64,000 nucleotides of DNA from Lignipirellula cremea (GTDB lineage: Bacteria > Planctomycetota > Planctomycetia > Pirellulales > Pirellulaceae): the NCBI RefSeq assembly GCF_007751035.1, contig NZ_CP036433.1, forward strand, positions 1,469,001 to 1,533,000. The letters run 5' to 3'. The first letter of the stretch is position 1. Every line of letters starts with the position of its first letter. Positions 1 through 8,389 of this stretch are shown here, in pieces. The position numbers and the translations under genes were made by a program. The notes below the pieces were generated by a model that did not search any database, was not told the origin of the DNA, and worked only from the letters and a program-made list of their open reading frames with translations.

Positions 1-404
1 GTGCGGGGCGTCAGTTCGGCAGTGAGGGCCTGGGGGGTGGCTTCTTTCGCCAGGCTGACCGTCACTCCGGCGCGGCTGGCGACCTTGTGCAGCAGTCGAT
101 ACGTGCCGCCGTAAATATCGGAACCGGCCAGAATATGATCGCCCGCTTCCAGCAGCATGGTGGCGCCATGGGTGGCCGCCATGCCGGAGGCAAAGGCCAG
201 CGCCCCCGTACCGCCTTCCAGCGAAGCGAGCGTCCGCTCCAGGTTTTTGCGGGTGGGATTGCCGGAGCGCGAGTAATCGTACTCGCCCCACTCGCCGGCC
301 CCCGGCTGGATGAAGGTCGAAGCCAGATGGATCGGCGGCACCACGGCGCCGGTTGCTTTGTCCCGTTCATTGCCGACATGGATGGCGCGGGTACGGAATT
401 CCAT
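1..404 (-). CDS. trans-sulfuration PLP enzyme (cystathionine gamma-synthase/lyase type), N-terminal part
   Basis: The gene runs off the left edge, so only the first 134 residues are visible. The ATG at 402-404 opens a protein starting MEFRTRAIHVGNERD. It continues with PPIHLASTF, YDYSRSGNPT and GALAFASGMAA, which are hallmarks of the Cys/Met-metabolism PLP family (cystathionine gamma-synthase, cystathionine gamma-lyase, O-succinylhomoserine thiol-lyase, methionine gamma-lyase). These enzymes make or break C-S bonds in cysteine and methionine metabolism in the cytoplasm. The segment with the PLP-binding lysine lies outside the window, so the exact reaction cannot be chosen. It is divergent from the orphan gene at 611. 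I saw no clear ribosome binding site. Confidence 0.9.
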   Translation of the reverse strand, partial: MEFRTRAIHVGNERDKATGAVVPPIHLASTFIQPGAGEWGEYDYSRSGNPTRKNLERTLASLEGGTGALAFASGMAATHGATMLLEAGDHILAGSDIYGGTYRLLHKVASRAGVTVSLAKEATPQALTAELTPR

Positions 405-610
405 AGATCAATACTCAAAAGGGCCAACGTACGGCGAAGCAGCTTTCGCCTTCGCCCGGGAAGTCGCCAATGTAACCGAACTGGTCAGCGAAGGCGATGA
501 TTGCCACAATGGCGGAACGTGTATGGCAAGCAGCGGAAAAGTCGTGGTCTATTGCTTTGTGAAAGATGACTGCCCTTCAATTTCCTTTGAATGACCGAGT
601 GTAATCAACG

Positions 611-1498
611 ATGGAACTTGTCTGGAAGCCGAGCGCCATGGCGACCTGCCTGACGGCCAGCGCCGACCTGCGCCGCGGAGCCGTGCTGCAGGACCAGGAA
701 CTGGCGGCGGCGTTGTCCCCGCTGGCGAACAACCTGCAGGGTCTGATCGAAGAATCCGGCGCCCCGGCCGAGCGCTGCTGGGATTGTCTCACGGTGATGC
801 TGTCCGAGAAACGCCCGCCGCGCGATGCGGCCCTGGCCGCCCTGGCCCGGTTTGTCGGGCGCAACCCGCAGACCGATCAGCTGGCCAGCGACATGTCCAG
901 CGTGCTGCACCAGATGCGACGCACCTTTTTCGATACGCGTCCGCAGATCGAAGAAGAACTGGCGATCAGGGTGGGGCCGCTGCAGCAGCAATGGAACGCC
1001 CGCGGAAACGGCCTGCTGCGGGCCATCGGACGTTTGACCGATGATAGCCTGCTGGTCGAACGGGCCACCATTATTATGACGTATCCGCTGCGGGGCGGCG
1101 GCGGCCGGCCTTACCCCTGGTTTAACGCACTGAGCATCGAGGCCGTGCTGACCAACCCGAACGACGCCTTGCCCGAGGTGCTGCGGCTGGGCTGGTTGAT
1201 CGGGCAGCTGAACTTCAGCCTGCCCGCCATCAGCGAAGCGATTCACCCCGATCGGCTGCAGAGCGTGTCGGAGCTGGCCATGCTACCGGCCCTGCTGACG
1301 GCAGGGGAAGAGGTCGACCTGTCCAGTTGGCATCCGCGGCTGGCGGAGCTCGCGTTACAGCTCTGGCGGATCGAAACGCCGGGGGTCGAGAACCCTCTCG
1401 ACATTCTCACCACCTGGTGGGAAACGTACCAGGACGGCCGTCCCCCCTGGCGCGTCGCGTTGACGGCTCTCGATCAGATGCTGGCCGCGGACGCCTGA
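611..1498 (+). CDS. conserved-looking protein of unknown function
   Basis: This 295-residue open frame starts at ATG 611. Codon use matches the GC-rich neighbours (strong G/C at third positions), so it is probably real. I see no signal peptide, membrane segment or catalytic motif. The protein is rich in leucine, alanine and arginine and appears largely helical. A glycine stretch (GGGGRP) lies near residue 158. It is transcribed away from the PLP enzyme on the left and ends 110 bases before the convergent sulfur-carrier gene. I do not recognise the family and assign no function. Confidence 0.65.
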   Translation: MELVWKPSAMATCLTASADLRRGAVLQDQELAAALSPLANNLQGLIEESGAPAERCWDCLTVMLSEKRPPRDAALAALARFVGRNPQTDQLASDMSSVLHQMRRTFFDTRPQIEEELAIRVGPLQQQWNARGNGLLRAIGRLTDDSLLVERATIIMTYPLRGGGGRPYPWFNALSIEAVLTNPNDALPEVLRLGWLIGQLNFSLPAISEAIHPDRLQSVSELAMLPALLTAGEEVDLSSWHPRLAELALQLWRIETPGVENPLDILTTWWETYQDGRPPWRVALTALDQMLAADA

Positions 1499-1608
1499 AA
1501 GGGTGGATGTCGATCGACGACTTTCGGTCGGGACGTCGATTTTATCCGTGCGACGTTAAAAAGATCGCGTTGCAGCCAACGGCTGCGCTTTGGTAGGTTC
1601 GTTTTGCG

Positions 1609-1872
1609 TTACCCGCCGCCCAGGGCAGGGAGAAAATGGATCTCGCAATCGGCGGGCGTGGGGTGGTGCAGTCCCAGCACGCCGACCTGGTCGTTGACCG
1701 TGACCGAGATCCCCGGCCGCAGACCTTCGTCGCTACACAGCCGGGAACGCATGCCGGGAAACTTCTCTTCCAGGGCGTCGATGACCTGGCCCACGTTCTG
1801 GCCCGTCACTTCGACCTGCTGGACTCCGCCGGCCAGCTCGCGGGAAGCCGGCGGGATGAAAACGATCGGCAT
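1609..1872 (-). CDS. MoaD/ThiS-family ubiquitin-like sulfur carrier protein
   Basis: This 87-residue protein ends in LPALGGG. The C-terminal di-glycine marks the beta-grasp sulfur carriers MoaD and ThiS, which are adenylated at that glycine and then carry sulfur as a thiocarboxylate for molybdopterin, thiamine or other sulfur insertions. The middle part (VGQVIDALEEKFPGMRSRL) and the GISVTVND segment fit the MoaD-like fold. Neither partner (MoaE/MoeB or ThiF/ThiG) is in the window, so the pathway is open. Its 3' end faces the orphan gene at 611-1498, and it lies 41 bases downstream of gspG on the same strand. It could be cotranscribed with the secretion genes, although no functional link is known. 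Confidence 0.8.
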   Translation of the reverse strand: MPIVFIPPASRELAGGVQQVEVTGQNVGQVIDALEEKFPGMRSRLCSDEGLRPGISVTVNDQVGVLGLHHPTPADCEIHFLPALGGG

Positions 1873-1913
1873 GTTAGCCCTGACCCGGGTTAAGGGAGTA
1901 GATCGGATCGCCT

Positions 1914-2360
1914 TTACTGGTCGCTGGTAATGTCGTCGGGGCCGCCTTCGATGCCGTCGGGACCGTACGAGGTGATCAAAAAGGCTGGGGATCCGTCGGG
2001 CATTTCCCCGCGCATTTCGTACTCGTACGGGTTGCCCCAGGGGTCGAGCGGGATCTCTTTGTTAATGTACGGACCTTTCCAGCGGTTCGGGTCTTTCAGA
2101 TCCGAAGGCCGGGTGCGCAGCGCCTCCAGTCCGGCGTTGGTCGAAGGGTACGCGGACACGTGCAGGTTGTAGTTATCCAGCATGCTCTCAAACATGTTGA
2201 TCTGCAGCCGGGCCGCGTCGGAGTCCGCGTTCCGTTTGACGCCCACAAAGAAATACGTGGCCGTCGATCCCAGGATCACCAGGATCGCCATCACCAGCAA
2301 CACTTCCAGCAGGGTAAAGCCCCCGCGGCGAGCGGACGGGGATGTTTCAGGGCGGGACAT
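1914..2360 (-). CDS. gspG: type II secretion major pseudopilin GspG
   Basis: The class III prepilin leader RRGGFTLLEVLLVM is followed by a hydrophobic helix. The C-terminal domain has the GspG signature: YPSTNAGLEAL, then KDPWGNPYEYE-like text (here IPLDPWGNPYEYE) and a final GPDGIEGGPDD calcium-site region. GspG polymerises into the pseudopilus that pushes substrates through the outer membrane. I chose the ATG at 2360, which gives a short leader of about 13-14 residues before the cleavage site. Alternatives are ATG 2435, with a weak AAGG upstream, and ATG 2537, which overlaps the gspF stop as TAATG and could be translationally coupled but would give an unusually long leader. It is the third gene of gspE-gspF-gspG. 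Confidence 0.88.
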   Translation of the reverse strand: MSRPETSPSARRGGFTLLEVLLVMAILVILGSTATYFFVGVKRNADSDAARLQINMFESMLDNYNLHVSAYPSTNAGLEALRTRPSDLKDPNRWKGPYINKEIPLDPWGNPYEYEMRGEMPDGSPAFLITSYGPDGIEGGPDDITSDQ

Positions 2361-2536
2361 TTCCGGGCCGGATTCCGCCGAAGACGCAGCGCACAAGCGA
2401 CGCCCGCAAAGCAGACTTTTTTCAGGGGTTAACATGGGAGGACCTTTTCGAACAGAAAAAAAGTGGGGACGGCCCGCAGGCGGCTTCCTTCGCGGGGAAT
2501 CACCGCGAAGCAGCCAGCGACGGCCAGGCCGGATCA

Positions 2537-3736
2537 TTACAGGGCTCTACTCATTTTTATCACAGGCAACAACAAGGCAACCACAACAAACAGCACAATC
2601 CCCGCCAGCAGCAGCAGCATGACCGGCTCCAGCATGCGCACGATCAGGTCCAGGCGGCGGGATGTGCGGCGTTCCAGGGAGTCGGCCGCTTCGATCAGCA
2701 CCCGGTCCAGCGTGTTCGATTCTTCGGCGACGGCGATCATTTCGACCACCGTTTGCGGGAAGCGTTTGCTGGCGGCCAGCGGGGCGGCCAGCGTTTCGCC
2801 CGAGGTAATATTCTCGGTCGCTTTTTCGATCGCTTCGGACAGGATCCGATTGCCGGCCGCATCGCCGCTGATCTCGAGCGATTTCAGAATCGGCACGCCG
2901 TTGTGCAGCAGCGTTCCCAGCACGCGGCAAAACCGGGCGACCGCCAGATTCTGAAAGATGCTGCCCAGCAACGGCAGCTTGAGCAGGACGGCGTCTTTCC
3001 AGCGACGACCCGCCGGCGTGGCGACATAATTCCGCAGGAAAAATCCGCCGACCAGCGCCAGAAGCGCCATCACCCACCACCAGCCCCCAAGCAGATTGCT
3101 GAATCCCAGCAGCCAGTCGGTCATCATGGGCAGCTCGCCCATCTCGCGCAGGCGGTCAAACATTTCGGCGAACATCGGCACAAAAAAGACCAGCAGCACA
3201 AACACCACGATCGAGCCGACCGTCGACAAAATGACCGGATAAGCTAGCGCCCCGATCGTACGGCTTTTCAGATCTTCGGATTCTTCGGTAAAGCTGGCCA
3301 CCCGGTCCAGGGCGTCTTCCAGGAAGCCGCCTTCGCCGCCGGCCCGCACCATGTTGATCGCCATCTCGCTGAACACGCGCGGATGCTGGGCCAGCGATTC
3401 TCCCAGAGAGACGCCTTCTTCGACCCCGGCGTGCACCTGGGTCAGCACCGCCTTTAACCGCACGTTCGAGGACTGGTCGCGGATCACCTGCAGCGACCGC
3501 AGCATCGGCACGCCGGAACGCAGCAGCGACGATAGCTGGCGATACGTGACGGCCATGATCTGTCCGCTAACGCGCCCGCCAAACAGCTGCACCGCCGGCT
3601 TCTTGGGCGTTACTTTCAAGGGGAACAGCGACTTGCCCGCCAGCAAAACGGCCGCTTCGCGCTCGTTGCCAGCAGCGACGCTGCCCGTCACTTTGGAGCC
3701 GCTGCGATCCCGGGCGATGTAAGCAAAGTCTGGCAC
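2537..3736 (-). CDS. gspF: type II secretion / type IV pilus inner-membrane protein GspF
   Basis: The 399-residue protein starts FAYIARDRSGSKVTGSV, the usual opening of GspF/PilC. It has two repeated T2SSF domains (about residues 65-190 and 270-390), each with a hydrophobic helix, and a third membrane segment near the C-terminus (MLLLLAGIVLFVVVALLLPV). GspF is the polytopic platform protein that links the cytoplasmic ATPase GspE to pseudopilus assembly. The start is a GTG (3734-3736) with no clear ribosome binding site. Length and motif order match the family. It is encoded between gspE and gspG on the same strand. Confidence 0.93.
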   Translation of the reverse strand: MPDFAYIARDRSGSKVTGSVAAGNEREAAVLLAGKSLFPLKVTPKKPAVQLFGGRVSGQIMAVTYRQLSSLLRSGVPMLRSLQVIRDQSSNVRLKAVLTQVHAGVEEGVSLGESLAQHPRVFSEMAINMVRAGGEGGFLEDALDRVASFTEESEDLKSRTIGALAYPVILSTVGSIVVFVLLVFFVPMFAEMFDRLREMGELPMMTDWLLGFSNLLGGWWWVMALLALVGGFFLRNYVATPAGRRWKDAVLLKLPLLGSIFQNLAVARFCRVLGTLLHNGVPILKSLEISGDAAGNRILSEAIEKATENITSGETLAAPLAASKRFPQTVVEMIAVAEESNTLDRVLIEAADSLERRTSRRLDLIVRMLEPVMLLLLAGIVLFVVVALLLPVIKMSRAL

Positions 3737-3813
3737 GTGACGACAGTACAGGAAGGTGCAGGGGGGGAAGGGAGCTGGCAGGAACGGTAAGGCGATCAGG
3801 GCGGGAGAACCCC

Positions 3814-3819
3814 ATTATA
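3814..3819 (-). promoter_or_regulatory. candidate -10 box upstream of gspF
   Basis: Read on the minus strand this is a perfect TATAAT, about 78 bases before the gspF start and about 50 bases after the gspE stop. No good -35 hexamer lies 16-18 bases upstream, so gspF may have only a weak internal promoter. The evidence is the sequence match alone. Confidence 0.35.
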
Positions 3820-3849
3820 CAAAACGCGGGACAAAACGGGCGCCCTGGG

Positions 3850-3866
3850 GGCAGGCCAGGCCTGCC
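3850..3866 (-). other. hairpin directly after gspE
   Basis: GGCAGGCC-A-GGCCTGCC is a near-perfect palindrome starting 3 bases beyond the gspE stop codon. On the minus strand it is followed after a G/C-rich gap by TTTTG, so it is not a textbook terminator. It could attenuate read-through from gspE into gspF or protect the gspE message 3' end. Confidence 0.45.
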
Positions 3867-3868
3867 GC

Positions 3869-5581
3869 CTAGGCGGTGGGCTTGCCGGTGCGGCCGATGT
3901 CGTCGCTCTTGGTAACGCGGAGAACTTCCTCTATGGTGGTGACGCCTTCCAGGGACTTTCGCCAGGCGTCGTGGCGCAGGGTGAGCATTCCTTGTTCAAT
4001 CGCTTTCTGCTTGAGCACCCAGCTGCTGGTCCGGTCATGGGCCAGCTGGCGGATCTCTTCGGTGGTAAGCAGCAACTCGTAAATGCCCAGTCGCCCGCGG
4101 TATCCGACGTGGCGGCATTCGCGGCAGCCGACATGTCGGAATAAAACGCCGTCGTCTCTTTTGGCGTGCGGGAAGTCGCGCGGCAGATCCTGCGGCGACG
4201 GGTCATGCGGCTGCTTGCAATGGGGGCATAACCGCCGCACTAGTCGCTGGGCCATCACGGCCTCGACCGTGCTGGCGACCAGGAACGGCTCCACGCCCAT
4301 ATCGACCATACGGGTATAAGCGCCGGCGGCGTCGTTGGTATGGAGCGTGCTGAACACCAGGTGCCCCGTCAGCGAGGCCTGGATTGCGCTTTCGGCCGTT
4401 TCCAGGTCGCGGATTTCACCCACCAGAACGACATCGGGGTCATGCCGCAGAATGCTGCGCAGCGACTGGGCGAAAGTGAGCCCGATCCGCGAATGCACCT
4501 GGATCTGGTTGATGCCGTCCAGCTGGTATTCGACCGGATCCTCGGTCGTGATGATCTTGGTTTCCGGGTTGTTGATCTCGATCAGCGCGCTATACAGGGT
4601 GGTCGTTTTCCCCGAACCGGTCGGACCGGTGACCAGCACAATGCCGTGCGGCATGCGGATCAGCTGGCCGAACGTGTGATGGGTTTCCGGCGCCATGCCC
4701 AGCTTCTGCAGCGAGAATTCCATCGACCCTTTGTCGAGAATACGCAGCACGATCCCTTCCCCGTGGATCATGGGGATGACCGACACGCGAACGTCGATCT
4801 CGCGGCCGGCGAACTTGAGCTTGATGCGGCCGTCCTGCGGCAATCGCTTCTCCGCAATGTTCATCCGGGCCATGATTTTCAGGCGGCTGACAATGGCCGA
4901 CTGGAAACGGTTGATCTCCGGCGGGGTCGGCTGGGGGTGCAGCAGGCCGTCGACGCGGTAGCGAATGACCAGGCCGGAACCCTGCGATTCCAGGTGCACG
5001 TCGCTCGCCCGGGAGTCGATCGCTTCCAGCAGGATTTCGTTCACCAGACGAACGACCGAGGCCTCCTGGGCCATTTCGGAAAGTTCGGAGCCGTCCGTTT
5101 CGAGCTCGCCGACCAGCTCGATCTCGTCTTTATCTTTCTGGGCGATCAGTCCTTCGACCGTTTCGCTGCCGACGCCCAGGTGCTGTTTGACAAGGCGGGC
5201 GATTTCGGCCCGGGGGGCCAGCACGGGTTCGACGGACAGGCCGGTGGCGGCGCTGACTTCGTCGATGGGGTAGAGGTCAAACGGATCGCTGGTGGCGACG
5301 ACCAGGCGGCCATTTTCGCGGCGGATGGGAAACAGCGACTCGCGATGGATGAGCTTCTGCGGGAAGGTCGCCAGCAGACTCAGATCGATTTCGGTCTCGC
5401 GGAGATCGATATATTCCAGGCCGACTTCTTCGCCCAGGGCCTGGAGCGCTTGCTCCTCGGTCACAAAGCCGAGCTGAACGACGGAATCGATCAGGCGTCC
5501 GCCATCGCTCGAGGCGCGCGATCGCTCCAGTTGACGCTGGTCAAGCAGACCGCGGCGGAGCAGAATTTCACCAGCTTCCAT
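3869..5581 (-). CDS. gspE: type II secretion ATPase GspE (PilB/GspE family)
   Basis: The 570-residue protein has an N-terminal MshEN/T2SSE_N domain (about 1-130, opening MEAGEILLRRGLLDQRQLE). The ATPase domain contains Walker A GPTGSGKTTT (about 319-328), the aspartate-box region, Walker B DPDVVLVGEIRD (about 381-392) and the His box with TGHLVFSTLHTND. A zinc-binding tetracysteine module follows (CPHC near 452, then CREC). GspE powers pseudopilus assembly from the cytoplasmic face of the inner membrane. I chose ATG 5581 because the family domain begins there. An upstream in-frame ATG at 5632 would add 17 hydrophobic residues and has a weak AGG, so it remains possible. It is the first gene of the minus-strand set gspE-gspF-gspG. 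Confidence 0.93.
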   Translation of the reverse strand: MEAGEILLRRGLLDQRQLERSRASSDGGRLIDSVVQLGFVTEEQALQALGEEVGLEYIDLRETEIDLSLLATFPQKLIHRESLFPIRRENGRLVVATSDPFDLYPIDEVSAATGLSVEPVLAPRAEIARLVKQHLGVGSETVEGLIAQKDKDEIELVGELETDGSELSEMAQEASVVRLVNEILLEAIDSRASDVHLESQGSGLVIRYRVDGLLHPQPTPPEINRFQSAIVSRLKIMARMNIAEKRLPQDGRIKLKFAGREIDVRVSVIPMIHGEGIVLRILDKGSMEFSLQKLGMAPETHHTFGQLIRMPHGIVLVTGPTGSGKTTTLYSALIEINNPETKIITTEDPVEYQLDGINQIQVHSRIGLTFAQSLRSILRHDPDVVLVGEIRDLETAESAIQASLTGHLVFSTLHTNDAAGAYTRMVDMGVEPFLVASTVEAVMAQRLVRRLCPHCKQPHDPSPQDLPRDFPHAKRDDGVLFRHVGCRECRHVGYRGRLGIYELLLTTEEIRQLAHDRTSSWVLKQKAIEQGMLTLRHDAWRKSLEGVTTIEEVLRVTKSDDIGRTGKPTA

Positions 5582-5897
5582 CCGAAATGCCACACCGATA
5601 AGAAAAACAAGGAACCCAGCAGCCCGTTCCATTCAACCTGCCAGGCGCCGCCGGCGGATCACTCCCCCAGGCGGAAATGGCCAGAAATTCTCCTTTGCCA
5701 GACCGTTCACAACGATTGCGCCAGTTACGCATCCGTGCGGCAAGGTGCGAACCGGACAACCACCTCCTGCCTGTGGGCAGAGACTTCTCCCGGTAGGCAA
5801 AAGCCGGGAGGGAAACGGCCAACCGGAACCACCCTGATGAAAATGGCGGTGACCCCCAAGAGCCGCCGCCCCTCACCTTGGCTTCCGGGCAGGCAAC
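5582..5897. other. intergenic region with a hairpin
   Basis: This stretch between gspE and the LTXXQ gene has no convincing gene. The only structure I see is an inverted repeat, CTCCCGG (5787-5793) with CCGGGAG (5804-5810) and a 10-base loop. It may end the transcript of the LTXXQ gene, but no T-run follows on either strand. Confidence 0.4.
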
Positions 5898-6596
5898 CTA
5901 GTTATCGCCGCCGCCACGACGACCACCGGGGGCGCCGCCGGGACCGCCCCGACGTCCGCCGAAACCGCCCTGCGGTGCGGGGAATTCAAACTGCTTGCCG
6001 AACATTTCTTCCCACTGCTGACGCTGGGTGGGGGTCAGTTCGTTGAGGACTTTGTCCTCGGCTTCTTTCCGCAGTTTGGCGACCTTTTCGGTCATTTCTT
6101 CGCGGGCTTTTTCCGCCGCTTCCTGCATCCGCTCGATTTGTTCGTCGGTGATGCCCAGTTTCTCCCGCAGGTTGTTGTCGCGCAGCACGCCCGAGGCGCC
6201 ACCCTGTCGCATCCGCGACTGCAGCTCAATCTGGCGGAGGCGATCTACCTGGTGGGGGAGCAGGATGTTGTTCAGCTTTTCCTGGGTTTTTTCGCGCTGT
6301 TTGGCGAAGTTCTCTCGCATCTGGGCGAAGCGTTCGGTCCGCTCATCTTCGGACAGATCGCGGAAACCCTGGAATTGCGCACGCATTTCTTCGCGCAGCT
6401 CTTCGTTCAAGGCCTGGAGCTGCTCTTTCTGGTCGTCGACCAGTTCAATCTCGGCGGCGACAGCGTCGCTGCGCACCAGATCCAGCGGTCCGCCAAAGCC
6501 GCCCCCACGCCCGGGAGGTCCCTGGGCTGCGGCGAACGTCGACAAGGAAACCACTACCACGGCCGCCAGGGGCCAGTTCCAGACTTGACGTAACAT
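5898..6596 (-). CDS. secreted LTXXQ-motif (Spy/CpxP-like) protein
   Basis: The 232-residue protein has a signal peptide (MLRQVWNWPLAAVVVVSL..., cleaved near AAAQG). A long, charged, helical body follows (about 45-200) with repeated E/K/R/Q heptads. The motif LTPTQRQQWEEMFG near residue 190 resembles the LTXXQ repeats of the periplasmic chaperones Spy and CpxP. The C-terminus is glycine/arginine-rich (GGRRGGPGGAPGG). Similar proteins are frequent in planctomycetes, usually without known function. A periplasmic chaperone or metal-binding role is inference from the motif. The start has AAGGA about 10 bases upstream. Confidence 0.75.
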   Translation of the reverse strand: MLRQVWNWPLAAVVVVSLSTFAAAQGPPGRGGGFGGPLDLVRSDAVAAEIELVDDQKEQLQALNEELREEMRAQFQGFRDLSEDERTERFAQMRENFAKQREKTQEKLNNILLPHQVDRLRQIELQSRMRQGGASGVLRDNNLREKLGITDEQIERMQEAAEKAREEMTEKVAKLRKEAEDKVLNELTPTQRQQWEEMFGKQFEFPAPQGGFGGRRGGPGGAPGGRRGGGDN

Positions 6597-7003
6597 CGAT
6601 CGTTTTCCTTGTTGTTCATACGTATAGGTGAGGATGCATGCGAGGCCGCAGACTGGGATGCTGTCGGCGCAATAGACGGCCCTGACGGTTTAAACTGCCT
6701 GGATCGTAGAAAGTTTCGAAGTTTTTCGCCGAATCGGTCGATTTTTGCGAAACTGTTTCCTGCATGGGGGTGTTTCAAGTAAGTTGGATTCTCGGCACGC
6801 TTTACGTCCGACCCGTCAGGTCACGGGAAGCGGCTCTTAAGGGGTGGGTTCGTCCCCGGCTTGAGCACCAGGGTTCAGCAGGCGGGGCTGTCGCTCGCGC
6901 AGCCTCCCTTCTTATCCCGGCCTGGAAAGCGGAACGGCTCGACGGGCGCATTGTCCCCGATCCGCGTCTTTAATTCTGAAAACCCAACCGCGGGAGAAGC
7001 ATC
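6597..7003. other. divergent intergenic region
   Basis: This 407-base spacer lies between the divergent LTXXQ and EF-hand genes and must hold promoters for both. A palindromic ATACGTAT sits about 20 bases before the LTXXQ start. An AT-richer stretch with short TTTCG/CGAAA repeats lies at about 6706-6760. The EF-hand gene has a good GGGAGA ribosome binding site just before 7004. I see no further gene. Confidence 0.5.
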
Positions 7004-8359
7004 ATGCCCCAGGCTGACATCCTTGCAAGGCTGCTGTGGGCGAAACGTCCGCTGGCTCCACTTCTGGCAGTCCGCTGGGGCTGGGCCGCCTGTCTGGGAA
7101 TGCTGCTGGCCGGGTCCACGGCCTGGGGCCAGGGCGGTTTCGACCTTTCCGGCATCCTTCGCCGGATGGATGCGAACCAGAACGGGCAGCTGGAACCGAA
7201 CGAAGTTTCCGAACGGGCCCGGCGGTTTGTCGATCGTCTGGCCGAAAAGGCCGAGCTCGATCCCAGCCAGCCGCTGCCGCTGGAGAAGCTGCTGCAGTCG
7301 TATACCGACGAGAAGTCGGGCGATGGCGATAAATCGCGAGACGGCGATCGCGACTCCCGTTCCTCCCGGTTCAGCGGTCCCTCCAAAAGCGAACCGCTGG
7401 TCGGCAGCTTCGGCGTCGGCAGTGAGTTGCCGGTTCCGCCCGGTTTCGATATTCCCGCCGACAGCCCGCTGGCTTCGCCGTTGCCGCTGGCTCAGCGTTA
7501 CGACGCCAAGGTGATTGAAGACGCGGAAAAGATCCTGGCCCGCTACGACAAAAACGGGGACCAGCTGCTTGACCGCGAAGAATGGGAAAAGGCCCGCTGG
7601 CGTTCCGACCCCCGTCAGTCCGACTTGAACCGCGACGGCAAACTCAGCAAGACCGAGCTTTGCGAGCGCGTCGCCCAACATGAAAAGTCCCGCAGCAGTA
7701 GCAGTTCTTCCTCCAGCGGCAGCAGTCGCGGCTATTCCAGCTCGCGCTCCAGCGGCGGCTCCAGCAGCAGTTCGGGCGGCTCCAGCAGCAGTTCCGATTC
7801 CACCTCCAAGTACCGGCGGTATGCGGAAAGTCTGCTCAAGCAGTACGACACCAACAAGAACGGCGTGCTGGAAAAAGACGAATGGCGCGGCGAATCGGCC
7901 AACGCCGACAGCAACAACGACAGTGTCGTCACGCTGGATGAGCTGACGGTCCGTCTTTCCAATTACAGCAAGGACTCCGGTTCGTCCAGCAGTTCCAGTG
8001 GTTCTTCGTCGACGACGGCCTCTTCGACCTCGTCCAGTCGCCCCAGTTCTTCTTCCCGCTCCAGCTGGTCGGGCCGCTCGAGTTATTCCCGCTCCAGCTA
8101 TTCCCGCTCTTCTTCGCGCGATAAAAAGGATGAAGAGCCCAAGTCATATCGTTTTCTGGCGCCGACCGAGCGACTGCCCAGCGGCTTGCCCGATTGGTTC
8201 GCGCGGAACGACGCCGACGGCGATGGGCAGATTAAAATGGCCGAGTATAGCGCCGCCTGGACCAAAGCGCTGGTGGATGAATTCATCGCATTCGATCGGG
8301 ATGGGAACGGATTCATCACTCCGGAAGAAGCACTGGCGGCCGAGGAAGAAAAGAAATAG
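7004..8359 (+). CDS. secreted multi-EF-hand protein with serine-rich linkers
   Basis: The 451-residue protein has a hydrophobic N-terminal segment (about 18-42) that should act as a signal peptide. I count seven EF-hand-like calcium loops, at about 56-67 (DANQNGQLEPNE), 182-193, 207-218, 282-293, 302-313 (degenerate), 403-414 (DADGDGQIKMAE) and 431-442 (DRDGNGFITPEE). Two serine-rich tracts (about 229-266 and 322-372) with S-Y-S-R-S repeats separate loops 3/4 and 5/6. The protein is probably exported and calcium-binding; its partner is unknown. The start is supported by GGGAGA 6 bases upstream. Calcium binding follows from the motif and has not been shown for this protein. Confidence 0.85.
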   Translation: MPQADILARLLWAKRPLAPLLAVRWGWAACLGMLLAGSTAWGQGGFDLSGILRRMDANQNGQLEPNEVSERARRFVDRLAEKAELDPSQPLPLEKLLQSYTDEKSGDGDKSRDGDRDSRSSRFSGPSKSEPLVGSFGVGSELPVPPGFDIPADSPLASPLPLAQRYDAKVIEDAEKILARYDKNGDQLLDREEWEKARWRSDPRQSDLNRDGKLSKTELCERVAQHEKSRSSSSSSSSGSSRGYSSSRSSGGSSSSSGGSSSSSDSTSKYRRYAESLLKQYDTNKNGVLEKDEWRGESANADSNNDSVVTLDELTVRLSNYSKDSGSSSSSSGSSSTTASSTSSSRPSSSSRSSWSGRSSYSRSSYSRSSSRDKKDEEPKSYRFLAPTERLPSGLPDWFARNDADGDGQIKMAEYSAAWTKALVDEFIAFDRDGNGFITPEEALAAEEEKK

Positions 8360-8389
8360 CAGCCGCCAGACCGTCAGGTTAGTCACGCC

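Noticed and set aside
5568-5876. 102-residue minus-strand frame upstream of gspE
   Set aside because: It overlaps the gspE start in another frame, is rich in Trp, Ser and Gly, and contains a hairpin in the DNA. No family features.
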